A DNA stretch of 14,619 nucleotides from JAQBGV01 sp032128395 (lineage in GTDB: Bacteria > Planctomycetota > UBA8108 > UBA1146). Made by a program: the position numbers and the translations under genes. Below are positions 7,528 through 14,480 of the stretch, piece by piece; position 1 is the first letter of the stretch, and each line of letters opens with the position of its first letter. The DNA is taken from assembly GCA_032128395.1 (NCBI GenBank), contig JAQBGV010000127.1, positions 1 to 14,619 of the forward strand, in the 5' to 3' direction. Below the pieces are notes generated by a model. It had not been told where the DNA came from. It saw nothing but the letters and a program-made list of their open reading frames with translations, and ran no database searches.

Positions 7528-7545
7528 AGCGAACAGATGTTCGCT
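7528..7545. promoter_or_regulatory. LexA (SOS) operator upstream of dinB
   Basis: AGCGAACA-GA-TGTTCGCT is a palindrome with perfect 8-bp arms. Its centre, CGAACAGATGTTCG (7530-7543), matches the CGAAC-N4-GTTCG box recognised by LexA of Bacillus and Mycobacterium type. It begins 20 bases upstream of the dinB start codon. Read on the minus strand, weak -35-like TTGCGC and -10-like TACTGT flank it with a 17-base spacer that coincides with the box, so bound repressor would block polymerase; the hexamers are poor and tentative. The divergent sigma gene starts 150 bases away and could conceivably share control. Confidence 0.85.
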
Positions 7546-7695
7546 GCGCAACCTTGCGCCCAGGATTCCACCCCCGACCCCCGCCTTCCGAACTTTTCCT
7601 CGTCCACCCCCCCCCGAGCGGCATAGTAGAAGGTGCGTCCCATGTGCACGAAGGTGCCCCCCGCAGGCGCCGGGGACTCGCGAGGAGCGACGGAG

Positions 7696-9594
7696 ATGAC
7701 CCGATCTGTCCGGCCGGACCGCGACATGGCAGCCCCGGCTCCGGATACCGCGAACCCGCCCCGGGACGATGACCCCGCCGCTTGGCGGCGGTTCGTCGCC
7801 GCGTGGCAGGATCCGATCTACTCCCTCGCATTGCGGCTCCTTCGGGACGAAGCCGACGCCGCCGACGCGACGCAGGAGATCTTCGTCACCGTCTGGCGGA
7901 AGCGGGACCGTTACGACCCGGGGCGCGAGTTCCGCCCCTGGTTCTACACGCTGGCGATGAACGTCGTCCGCGGCCACCGGCGCATGCGAAAGCGCAGACG
8001 GAGAAGTGAACAGGAGGTCCCCGTGCCATCGCGCCACCGATCGGACGGCGACCAGCTGGAACGCACGGAGGAGGCGCGGATCCTCGAGGAGCACCTACAC
8101 CGGCTCCCGGAGGAATCGCGCACCCTGATCGTCCTTCACTACCAGCAGGGTCTCTCTCAGCACGAGATCGCCCGCACGGTCGGGTTGCGCCGCAGCACGG
8201 TGCAGTCGCGATTGGGTCGAGCGGTCGACCATCTGCGCGCCTCGCTCCGGCGTCATGGCCACTTCGCGCTGATCCCGGTGGTCGAGGTCGTGCTCCGGCG
8301 CTCCGACTGCTACGCCGCACCCGCGGCGGTCACCGAGTCCCTCCTGCAGATCCCGACCACTGCCGCGGCCGCCGCGGTGGGGATGGGGGCAGCAGGTGCG
8401 GGTTTCATCGTAGGAGGAATCACGATGTCGAAAGCGATCGCCGCGACTCTGGTCGCCGTTGCCGCGCTCTCCCTCGCCGCCGGGTGGGGGATCGGGAAGT
8501 CGAGCGGTCCCTCGACCGAGGGGACCGACGGGGGGGAGAAGTCCCACCTGAGTCTGGACGAACAACGGTCCCTCGAGACCGAGCTCGAGGGGCTCCGCCT
8601 CCAGCGTGAGGAGCTGCAAGGTTCACTCGCGAAATCCGAGAGGGTGCGAGCCGAACTCGCCGCAGAACTCGCCGGCAAGCGCGAACTCGCCGCGCGCGGG
8701 GCCGAAGTCCCGACGGACCTGGATGAAGCAGCTGCGGCCGCCGTGGAGACGATCGACTGGGCCGCCCTCGCTGCGAAGTTCGCAGACAACAAGGACTTCC
8801 TGCTGCGGATCTCGGGTCTGATCTCGAGCGACGCGAACCTCCGCGACGAGCTGACGACCGAAGAGCGCATGCTGATGCAGGAGCTTCAGCGCGCGTGGAT
8901 GGATGCCGCGATGATCGCCCGGAAGCAGGCGGACGTACCATTCCTCGATGCCGATGTGCTCCCGAACATCTACTCCACCATATTCGGGAGCACGCTCGGG
9001 ATGGACGAGGATCAGTTCGGGGCGATCGAAGCGAGCAGCTTCGCGCTCCTCGATGCATGGGGAGCGGCTCGCGAGGGGTCCCCGCTCGAGGTGTACCAGG
9101 CCCGACAAGAGATTCTGAGCGGGATGGATGCTGCCCTCCGCTCCTCCCTCAACCCGGACCAACTCGCGATGTACGACCGCATCACTCCCATCGCGGGCAT
9201 CTTGCTCCAGGGCCCCACGAGAAAGTACCAGCTCGGAATGGAGGGGCGCGAAGGGCTCCCCGAGCGGGTGACCGACAGCCTTCGGAGCCACTATGGGATC
9301 TCCGCCAACCAGGAGCCGGCGTTCCTCGAGATCATGGGGGAGTACGACCGAGGGGCGCGCGAGATCATGGGGCGAAACCTCGAGGAAGGGCAGAGCCTCG
9401 CCAGCATCTCCGAGATCGAACGCGAACGACTTCAGCGCGAGTACCTCCGCTGGCAGCTCGCCAGCGAAGCGAAGATCCTGCGCCTCCTCGATGATCGGCA
9501 GCTCGAAGCCCTGCGGGGGAAAATGCCCTCGATCTTCACGTTCGAGCCGACCGGCAGCACGTCGATCAGCGTCGAGGACAGCCCGGGGTTCTGA
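7696..9594 (+). CDS. ECF-type RNA polymerase sigma factor fused to membrane and coiled-coil extension
   Basis: A 632-residue frame whose first 190 residues form an extracytoplasmic-function sigma factor. Region 2 spans about 28-100 (DEADAADATQEIFVTVWRKR at 51-70; EFRPWFYTLAMNVVRGHRR at 78-96). Region 4 spans about 130-186 (LPEESRTLIVLHYQQGLSQH at 137-156, then the helix-turn-helix IARTVGLRRSTVQSRL at 158-173). An alanine-rich hydrophobic stretch (222-243) and a transmembrane segment (247-266) follow, then a charged coiled coil (286-333) and a 290-residue helical region I do not recognise, containing LNPDQLAMY and LDDRQLEAL. The start at 7696 has GAGGAG (7682-7687) eight bases upstream; starts at 7633 (GTG) and 7642 lack a good site. 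No anti-sigma gene is adjacent, so the extension may hold or sense at the membrane in its place (inference). An internal start at 8425 may separately express residues 244-632. Long sigma factors with C-terminal extensions are known in Planctomycetota. Confidence 0.85.
   Translation: MTRSVRPDRDMAAPAPDTANPPRDDDPAAWRRFVAAWQDPIYSLALRLLRDEADAADATQEIFVTVWRKRDRYDPGREFRPWFYTLAMNVVRGHRRMRKRRRRSEQEVPVPSRHRSDGDQLERTEEARILEEHLHRLPEESRTLIVLHYQQGLSQHEIARTVGLRRSTVQSRLGRAVDHLRASLRRHGHFALIPVVEVVLRRSDCYAAPAAVTESLLQIPTTAAAAAVGMGAAGAGFIVGGITMSKAIAATLVAVAALSLAAGWGIGKSSGPSTEGTDGGEKSHLSLDEQRSLETELEGLRLQREELQGSLAKSERVRAELAAELAGKRELAARGAEVPTDLDEAAAAAVETIDWAALAAKFADNKDFLLRISGLISSDANLRDELTTEERMLMQELQRAWMDAAMIARKQADVPFLDADVLPNIYSTIFGSTLGMDEDQFGAIEASSFALLDAWGAAREGSPLEVYQARQEILSGMDAALRSSLNPDQLAMYDRITPIAGILLQGPTRKYQLGMEGREGLPERVTDSLRSHYGISANQEPAFLEIMGEYDRGAREIMGRNLEEGQSLASISEIERERLQREYLRWQLASEAKILRLLDDRQLEALRGKMPSIFTFEPTGSTSISVEDSPGF
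8412..8427 (+). promoter_or_regulatory. Strong internal ribosome-binding site and ATG inside the sigma-factor frame
   Basis: AGGAGG (8412-8417), seven bases and ATG (8425-8427) form a near-ideal translation start inside the long sigma frame and in the same phase. Translation from here would give 389 residues starting MSKAIAATLVAVAALSLAAG, which looks like an N-terminal membrane anchor or signal. Upstream codons read VGGI, so the purine run could be coincidental GGA glycine usage. No stop codon separates the two parts. Confidence 0.5.
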
Positions 9595-9617
9595 TACGGG
9601 AAACCTCGGTGTGGAAT

Positions 9618-9645
9618 GAGGGGCGATGCGACCGCATCGTCCCTC
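9618..9645. terminator. Hairpin between convergent sigma-factor and fadE genes
   Basis: GAGGGGCGATGCG (9618-9630) and CGCATCGTCCCTC (9633-9645) form a 13-base inverted repeat with one mismatch, which is a G-U pair in one RNA strand. It lies 24 bases after the sigma-factor stop and 135 bases beyond the end of fadE in the opposite orientation, so it could end transcripts from both sides. No T-run follows on either strand, so it is not a classical intrinsic terminator. A second hairpin, CCTCTGCC (9642-9649) with GGCAGAGG (9663-9670), overlaps it and would compete. The rest of 9595-9779 shows nothing else recognisable. No REP-like unit occurs here. Confidence 0.55.
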
Positions 9646-9779
9646 TGCCTTCGCGGAACTCCGGCAGAGGTAGGGGCGCGGAAAGTCGATCGTGAGAGGG
9701 ATGAGAATTCCCCCGCGGCACTGGGCTCTCCCACCGGTGAACTTGCGAGAGCGTGAGGGCGCGAAGGACCACGGACTGT

Positions 9780-12197
9780 CTACGACGCCTCGACCGCCAC
9801 GTTCCCGAACGCGTCGACCGTCACCGCGCGTAGGCGAGCCTCACGCGCCGCATGAACGTGCTCGAGCTGCACCCGGTCGATGATCCCCGCCTCCTCGGCG
9901 CGTTCGTACAGAGTCTCCGCCGGACGCTTCTCGAGACGTTTCTCGCTCACCGCCCGCTTGACCGCCACTTCGATCGGGCGGAGGTCCTTCACCTTGTCGA
10001 GTGCGTCCTCGAGTTCGAAGAGTCCCGGCCCCGGTTCGGTGGGGAGGACGACGTCCTCGGTGAGATGCTCCCACAGCTCGCCGCCGTCGAGGAGCCCGCG
10101 GACGATGCGATCGCCGAGTCGGTCGTTCGGCGGGGTGTACCGGGCTCCCAGCGGGAAGACCACCGGCCGCAGCGCGTTCGCCGCGAGGCGGTTCGGCAGG
10201 TTCTCGAGGAAACGGCTGAGTCCGGTCTGCGCCTCGAAGAGCGCGTGTTCGCACGCCCACGTCGCGACCGCGCGGTCCCGCTCCGGGCGCCCCTCTTCGT
10301 GGAAGCGTTTCAGCGTGGCGCTCGCGATGTACATCCATCCGAGGGTGTCAGCCAAGCGACCGGTCAGGCGCTCCTTGCGCTTCAGGGAGCCGCCGAGGGT
10401 TCCCATCGCCGCATCCGCGCAGAGCGTGAACGCCGCGCTCATCCTGCTGATACGCCGATGTGCGCGCCCCAGTCCGCCGTCGAACGTACTCCCCGCGAGC
10501 CGTCCATCGGTGAGTCCGAGGAGGAGCGACCGCGCGGTGTTGCTCGCGACGAAGCCGACGTGTCCGAAGAAGGCGCGGTCGAAGCCCTTGCGGTCCTTGT
10601 CGGCGATCCCCGCCATCTCCTTCTGGACGAAGGGGTGACAGCGGATCGCGCCCTGCCCGAAGATGATCATCGTGCGCGTGAGGATGTTGGCACCCTCGAC
10701 GGTGATGCCGATCGGCGTCGATTCGTAGGCGGCCGCGAGGGTGTTGCGGGGCCCCTTGCAGATCGCGCCTCCGGCGACGATGTCCATCGCGTCGTTGATC
10801 ACGGTCCGCAGCGCATCGGTGGTGTAGCACTTCGCGATCGCGGAGACGACGCTCGGTTTCTCGCCCGCGTCGACCGCGCCCGCGGTGACCTTGCGAACCG
10901 CGGTCATCGCGTAGCCGAGCCCCGCGATCCGCACCAGCGGCTCCTGCACTCCCTCGAATTTCCCGATCGGGAGGCCGAACTGCTCGCGCACCGAAGCGTG
11001 CGCGCCCGCGACGCGCAGGCAGAGCTGCGCCGCCCCTGCCGACATCGACGGGAGGGAGATGCCGCGGCCGACGGAGAGGGTCTGCATCAGCATCATCCAC
11101 CCCTTCCCCGCCATTTCGCGTCCACCGATGATCGCATCGAGCGGCACGAACACGTCGGTGCCGGTCGTCGGGCCGTTCAGGAACGGCACGCCGAGAGGGT
11201 TGTGACGCTGGCCGGTCTCGACTCCTGGCAAGTCGGTGGGGATCAGGGCACAGGTGATGCCGAGGTCCTCCACCTCGCCGATGAGGTGGTCGGGGTCGTG
11301 GAGCTTGAAGGCGAGGCCGAGCAGGGTCGCGATCGGGGCGAGCGTGATGTAGCGCTTCTCCCAGTTCAGCCGGATCCCCAGGGTCTGCTGGCCGTCGACT
11401 TCACCGCGACAGACGACCCCCGAGCTGGTCATCGCGCCGGCATCGCTCCCCGCGCCCGGCTCGGTCAGCGCGAAGCAAGGGATCTCATCGCCGCGGGCGA
11501 GCCGGGGGAGGATGCGGTTCTTCTGTTCGGTGGTGCCGTAGTGCGCGAGGAGTTCTCCCGGCCCGAGCGAGTTCGGTACCATCGCGGTCACGGTGAACGC
11601 GGGGCTGCGGGTGGCGAGTTTCGCGACGACGGCGGAGTGGGCCTGAGCGGAGAACTCGAGCCCGCCGTACTCCTTGGGGATGATCATCCCGAAGAAGCCC
11701 TTGTCCTTCAGGAACTGCCACGCCTCGGCGGGAAGGTCATTGCGCTGTTGGTCCTGCCAATTGTCGACGAAGGAGCACAGCTGTTCGACCGGGCCGTCGA
11801 GGAACGCCTGCTCCTCGGGGGTGAGCTGTGAGGTCGGGGTGTCGAACCAGCGCTTCCAGTTCGGTCGGCCCGAGAAGAGTTCGCCGTCCCACCAGACCGT
11901 TCCCGCATCGAGGGCGATGCGCTCGGTCTCGCTCATCGGCGGGAGGATCTTCCCGACGAAGCCCATCACCGAACCGGTGACGATGACGCGGCGGATCGGC
12001 GGGACGGCGAGGACCAGGAGCAGGGCGGCGAAGATCGAGGATCCGACGAGGAGGGGTGGGGTCACGACCAATTCGTCGATGACGGCCCACCGACCGAGGA
12101 TCGCGATGCCGGGGAAGACCCAGGCGAGCTTCGTGCGACCGGTGTAGAGAAGGCCGGCCATCACCCAGAGGACGGCGAACGTGAAGAGCCAGATCAT
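9780..12197 (-). CDS. fadE: FadE-type acyl-CoA dehydrogenase
   Basis: Catalyses the first step of fatty-acid beta-oxidation, converting acyl-CoA to trans-2-enoyl-CoA with FAD. At 805 residues it is almost the length of E. coli FadE (814) and collinear with it. The ATG at 12197 has AGGAGG (complement at 12202-12207) four bases upstream. The N-terminus has two hydrophobic segments (about 1-19 and 28-66), suggesting membrane attachment. The family blocks follow: KILPPMSETER (83-93), DAGTVWWDGELF (97-108), LTPEEQAFLDGPVE (125-138), MIIPKEYGGLEFSA (171-184), VPNSLGPGELL (207-217), CFALTEPGAGSDAGA (241-255), EKRYITLAPIAT (280-291), FVPLDAIIGG (350-359) and VEGANILTR (500-508), with Glu501 in the conserved active-site block. 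The C-terminal third matches the FadE-specific extension, including TLGGSLKRKERL. It is the last gene of a probable operon with a lipoprotein gene 70 bases upstream and a short-chain dehydrogenase. No FadR-like site was recognised. Confidence 0.96.
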   Translation of the reverse strand: MIWLFTFAVLWVMAGLLYTGRTKLAWVFPGIAILGRWAVIDELVVTPPLLVGSSIFAALLLVLAVPPIRRVIVTGSVMGFVGKILPPMSETERIALDAGTVWWDGELFSGRPNWKRWFDTPTSQLTPEEQAFLDGPVEQLCSFVDNWQDQQRNDLPAEAWQFLKDKGFFGMIIPKEYGGLEFSAQAHSAVVAKLATRSPAFTVTAMVPNSLGPGELLAHYGTTEQKNRILPRLARGDEIPCFALTEPGAGSDAGAMTSSGVVCRGEVDGQQTLGIRLNWEKRYITLAPIATLLGLAFKLHDPDHLIGEVEDLGITCALIPTDLPGVETGQRHNPLGVPFLNGPTTGTDVFVPLDAIIGGREMAGKGWMMLMQTLSVGRGISLPSMSAGAAQLCLRVAGAHASVREQFGLPIGKFEGVQEPLVRIAGLGYAMTAVRKVTAGAVDAGEKPSVVSAIAKCYTTDALRTVINDAMDIVAGGAICKGPRNTLAAAYESTPIGITVEGANILTRTMIIFGQGAIRCHPFVQKEMAGIADKDRKGFDRAFFGHVGFVASNTARSLLLGLTDGRLAGSTFDGGLGRAHRRISRMSAAFTLCADAAMGTLGGSLKRKERLTGRLADTLGWMYIASATLKRFHEEGRPERDRAVATWACEHALFEAQTGLSRFLENLPNRLAANALRPVVFPLGARYTPPNDRLGDRIVRGLLDGGELWEHLTEDVVLPTEPGPGLFELEDALDKVKDLRPIEVAVKRAVSEKRLEKRPAETLYERAEEAGIIDRVQLEHVHAAREARLRAVTVDAFGNVAVEAS

Positions 12198-12267
12198 CGC
12201 ACCTCCTGCCCGGACCGAAGTCCCCCCCCGTGGGGCATCGAGACCCCGTCTCGCTCCATCGGCTGCG

Positions 12268-12957
12268 TCACCCCCCCGTCTGAAGCGGTTCGAAGGGTGA
12301 GGGGCCGGGGGTACGGTCCTTCCGGGGTTTCCCGCGGCCATCATCGCCCATCGGATCCCACCCGACGAGCCCTCCGAGGAGATCGACGATCTCGAGGGGG
12401 TTCACCCCGAAATCGAACGTGACGACCCCCAGAGTGCCGCTCGCGCCGAACCAGCTCCGGCGGCTCCACCGATCGGGGGAGGTTTCGGGGGGTGGTTCTC
12501 CGAGGAGCGGGTTGGGGATGGCCCGGTGCAGGCCGAAGAGCGAATTCGCCCGTCCTTCCACGTGGTGGTTCCCCAGCAGGATCATAGGGGAGAGGGCGCC
12601 TCGCCAGCCGGGAGAAGTGTCCTCGAACCCCATCGAGATCATCTCCTGCCGGTAGATCGGCCAGCCGACCAGCATCGATGGGAAGGCCGCGGTGCGCACT
12701 CGCCCAGGGGGGAGGGGGCGGGGGTCCCATCCCAGAGTGCGCTTCGGGGCGAGGGAGACATCGCCGAAGCCGACGCTCGGGTAGAGCGCGCTGGTCGCTT
12801 GCGCCTCGACGTAGAGTCCGACCCCGAGTCCGACCGACGCCCGCACGCAGTCGCCGAGATCGCGCCCGCGCGCGCGGGTCCACGTGCCGACACCGGCGCA
12901 CCCGGGGAGGACGACGAGGGCCATGAAGAGGCCGAGGAGGGTCGGGCTCGGGCGCAT
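12268..12957 (-). CDS. Lipoprotein of unknown function
   Basis: A 229-residue protein with a lipoprotein signal: basic start, hydrophobic core, and lipobox VLPGC with Cys20 as the lipidated residue. After it comes ARGRDLGDCVRASVGLGVGL (about 29-48), rich in glycine and resembling the start of small outer-surface proteins common in Planctomycetota and spirochaetes, then a glycine- and tryptophan-containing region and GTLGVVTFDFGVNPLEIVDL near residues 173-192. The C-terminus is charged and proline-rich. I do not recognise a named domain. The start ATG at 12957 has only a weak AGGA upstream, but the stop of the dehydrogenase gene is just ten bases before it, so translational coupling is likely. 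It is followed 70 bases later by fadE on the same strand. Its link to lipid metabolism rests only on this position. Confidence 0.75.
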   Translation of the reverse strand: MRPSPTLLGLFMALVVLPGCAGVGTWTRARGRDLGDCVRASVGLGVGLYVEAQATSALYPSVGFGDVSLAPKRTLGWDPRPLPPGRVRTAAFPSMLVGWPIYRQEMISMGFEDTSPGWRGALSPMILLGNHHVEGRANSLFGLHRAIPNPLLGEPPPETSPDRWSRRSWFGASGTLGVVTFDFGVNPLEIVDLLGGLVGWDPMGDDGRGKPRKDRTPGPSPFEPLQTGG

Positions 12958-12967
12958 CGTGTCCTGG

Positions 12968-13672
12968 CTACACTGCGGGCCAAGGATTGGTGGCGAAGAC
13001 GGTCAGCTCGGGGATGAATCCGCGGTCATCCATCGACAACGCGCTGATGACCGCATGCGCGATGTCTTCGGAGAGAAGCTTCTTCGGATCGAGCGGGCGG
13101 ACTTCCGGCTCTCCGCCGAAACAGGTTTGCACTTCGCTCGGGTTCACCAGGATCACGCGGATGTCGTGCGGCCGCAATTCGGCGCGAAAGCACTCGGTGA
13201 GCCCGCGGAGCGCAAATTTCGACGAGCAGTACGCCGTGCCGCCCGCGTACCCGCGAGTCGCCGCGGTGCTCGCGATGTTGACGATCGCGCCCTTTGCGGA
13301 CTTGAGGTCATCGAGACACGCCTGGGTGCAGTGAATCACGCCGAGAACGTTGGTCTGCCAGATCGCGAGAGCGACTTGGGGATCGAGTTCTTCGAGGGTC
13401 ATGCGGCGACCCCACCCCGCGTTGTTGATCAGGACGTCGATCCCGCCCATCGATTCGCGCGCCGCACCGATGAGGGCGAATGCGGCGTCTCGATCGGCGA
13501 CGTCGGCAGCGAGACCGGGGGCGCCGATTCGTTTCTCGGCGGCGGCGAGCCGCGCCGCGTTGCGGCCGTTCAGGAAGACGTGTGCGCCTTTCTCCTTGGC
13601 CATCGCGGCGATCGCGTATCCGATGCCGACGCTCGATCCGGTGACCAAAATGCGCGCGCCCTCGAGTTGCAT
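12968..13672 (-). CDS. Short-chain dehydrogenase/reductase (SDR)
   Basis: A classical SDR of 234 residues that uses NAD(P)H to oxidise or reduce a hydroxyl/keto group; the substrate is not readable. The ATG at 13672 follows GGAGAGG (complement at 13680-13686) with seven bases between. Motifs are complete: TGSSVGIG at 11-18 for nucleotide binding, a basic FLNGRN at 33-38 favouring NADP, NNAG at 83-86, catalytic Ser135 in NIAS, and Tyr148/Lys152 in YCSSK. VNPSEVQT (177-184) matches the PG-type turn after strand six, with S in place of G. It lacks any membrane segment and should be cytosolic. It is the first gene of the probable three-gene operon with the lipoprotein and fadE, which suggests a lipid-derived substrate (inference). 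It is divergent from the RAYT gene, with 167 bases between; no palindromic unit lies in that gap. Confidence 0.93.
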   Translation of the reverse strand: MQLEGARILVTGSSVGIGYAIAAMAKEKGAHVFLNGRNAARLAAAEKRIGAPGLAADVADRDAAFALIGAARESMGGIDVLINNAGWGRRMTLEELDPQVALAIWQTNVLGVIHCTQACLDDLKSAKGAIVNIASTAATRGYAGGTAYCSSKFALRGLTECFRAELRPHDIRVILVNPSEVQTCFGGEPEVRPLDPKKLLSEDIAHAVISALSMDDRGFIPELTVFATNPWPAV

Positions 13673-13839
13673 GACGAGTCCTCTCCGTCCGGGGACGGCC
13701 AGGATGACCGGCTGGGGGCGGATGGGGAAGGGTCTTCGGTGGTGGACGAGTCGGGCCCCTGCCTTGCCCTGTTTCTTCTGAAGGAACCGGGCCCTCGCAT
13801 CGTCCTCTCTCCGGCGTTTCGACCCCTGGAGAGGTAGAG

Positions 13840-14325
13840 ATGCCGCGTCGACCGAGAGGCTTCCGCGCTGGATCTGCGCATCACATGTACAACCGGGGGC
13901 TGCGAGGCAGCCAGTTGTTCCACCTCGATCAACAGTACGGACTCTTCCTCGAAACTGCCCGGGACACTCTGTCGGCGGGTATCGAAATCCATGCCCTCTG
14001 CCTGATGCCGAATCACTTCCACCTTGCGGTGTTCCTCCGAGAGGCCTGCGAAGTGAGCGCATGGCTCCAGAGGTGGCTGACCCGATTCGGCAGGATCTAC
14101 CGAAGCAAGTGGAACGTGGAAGGGTTGCTCTGGGGCAGCCGAATTCACTCGAAGGAGCTGTCGAGTGAGATCGCCCTAGCGAGGGTGGTGGAGTACATCC
14201 ATCAGAATCCGGTTCAGGCCGGGCTTTCGGGGAGTCCGGAAGAGTGGCGTTGGTCGTCGGCTTGCCCTGCGCTGCGTGCAGAGCATCCCTGGATCGGTGC
14301 AGAGCGCCTGGATGAACCCGGATGA
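13840..14325 (+). CDS. REP-associated tyrosine transposase (RAYT, Y1/HUH family)
   Basis: A 161-residue single-strand DNA nuclease/transposase of the IS200-like HUH family. Such enzymes cut and join at REP hairpins and are usually single-copy chromosomal genes, not mobile elements with their own ends. GGAGAGG (13828-13834) lies five bases before the ATG. HHMYNRGLRGSQLFHLD (14-30) matches the family start; MPNHFHLAV (56-64) contains the HUH metal ligands His59 and His61; LLWGSRIHSKEL (96-107) matches the LWQGRF-type block; and VEYIHQNPVQAGL (117-129) carries the expected catalytic tyrosine, Tyr119. All catalytic residues are present, so the enzyme looks functional. The stop codon TGA (14323-14325) lies inside the first palindromic unit of the adjacent BIME-like element. 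The substrate is very probably this repeat family, inferred from position and from precedent in gamma-proteobacteria. Confidence 0.93.
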   Translation: MPRRPRGFRAGSAHHMYNRGLRGSQLFHLDQQYGLFLETARDTLSAGIEIHALCLMPNHFHLAVFLREACEVSAWLQRWLTRFGRIYRSKWNVEGLLWGSRIHSKELSSEIALARVVEYIHQNPVQAGLSGSPEEWRWSSACPALRAEHPWIGAERLDEPG

Positions 14326-14415
14326 TGGGACTGGCTCGCGGCTCTGCTGTGCTGCCTATCCCGGACGCTGGCGTTGCTCGAGAACGGTGGAGCGGCGGTC
14401 GAGCGTCCGGGACAG
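14319..14415 (+). repeat. First copy of a 97-bp direct repeat
   Basis: Bases 14319-14415 recur at 14481-14577 with two substitutions (T14348 to C14510, A14358 to G14520), a period of 162 bases. The copy covers the left unit, spacer and first part of the right unit of element A. Homology extends a few bases upstream (GGATGAA) with a two-base gap. This points to a recent tandem duplication or repeated insertion next to the RAYT gene. Confidence 0.9.
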
Positions 14416-14445
14416 GCATCACCTTCGGCGAGCCAGTCCCATCAT
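14321..14445. repeat. BIME-like element A: two inverted REP-like units
   Basis: The left unit, 14321-14369, starts GATGATGGGACTGGCTCGC, has a divergent centre and ends CCCGGACGCT. The right unit, 14402-14445, is inverted and intact; with two flanking bases (14400-14445) it is a perfect reverse complement of 4528-4573. The two are separated by 32 bases containing CTCGAG. The outer ends (GATGATGGGACTGGCTCGC against its complement at 14427-14445) and the inner GGACGCT/AGCGTCC pair, so the whole element can fold as one long cruciform or as two hairpins. The left unit overlaps the RAYT stop codon. Confidence 0.88.
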
Positions 14446-14480
14446 GGATGCGGCAGGTCGCAGGCGGACGAACGGATGAA

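Noticed and set aside
7607..7615. C9 run upstream of the sigma-factor gene as a phase-variable promoter spacer
   Set aside because: No credible -35/-10 pair brackets it; similar runs occur at 12222-12229 and 8530-8536 in this GC-rich DNA.
5737..7626. 629-residue plus-strand open frame opposite dinB
   Set aside because: Arginine- and proline-rich composition without motifs; it overlaps dinB entirely and is an effect of high GC at third positions.
7633..7695. Earlier starts for the sigma factor (GTG 7633, ATG 7642)
   Set aside because: Neither has a Shine-Dalgarno sequence, whereas ATG 7696 is preceded by GAGGAG at good spacing, and the added residues resemble no sigma-factor sequence.
9852..11831. 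659-residue plus-strand open frame opposite fadE
   Set aside because: Low-complexity charged translation, no start signal, and fully antisense to a protein collinear with E. coli FadE.
13768..13790. Imperfect palindrome around GTTTCTTCTGAAGGAAC in the SDR/RAYT gap as an operator
   Set aside because: Short and imperfect, with no second copy or known consensus; chance is likely.
13673..14422. Upstream extension of the SDR on the minus strand
   Set aside because: It runs through the RAYT gene and the repeat element; the SDR fold begins directly at 13672 with its own ribosome-binding site.
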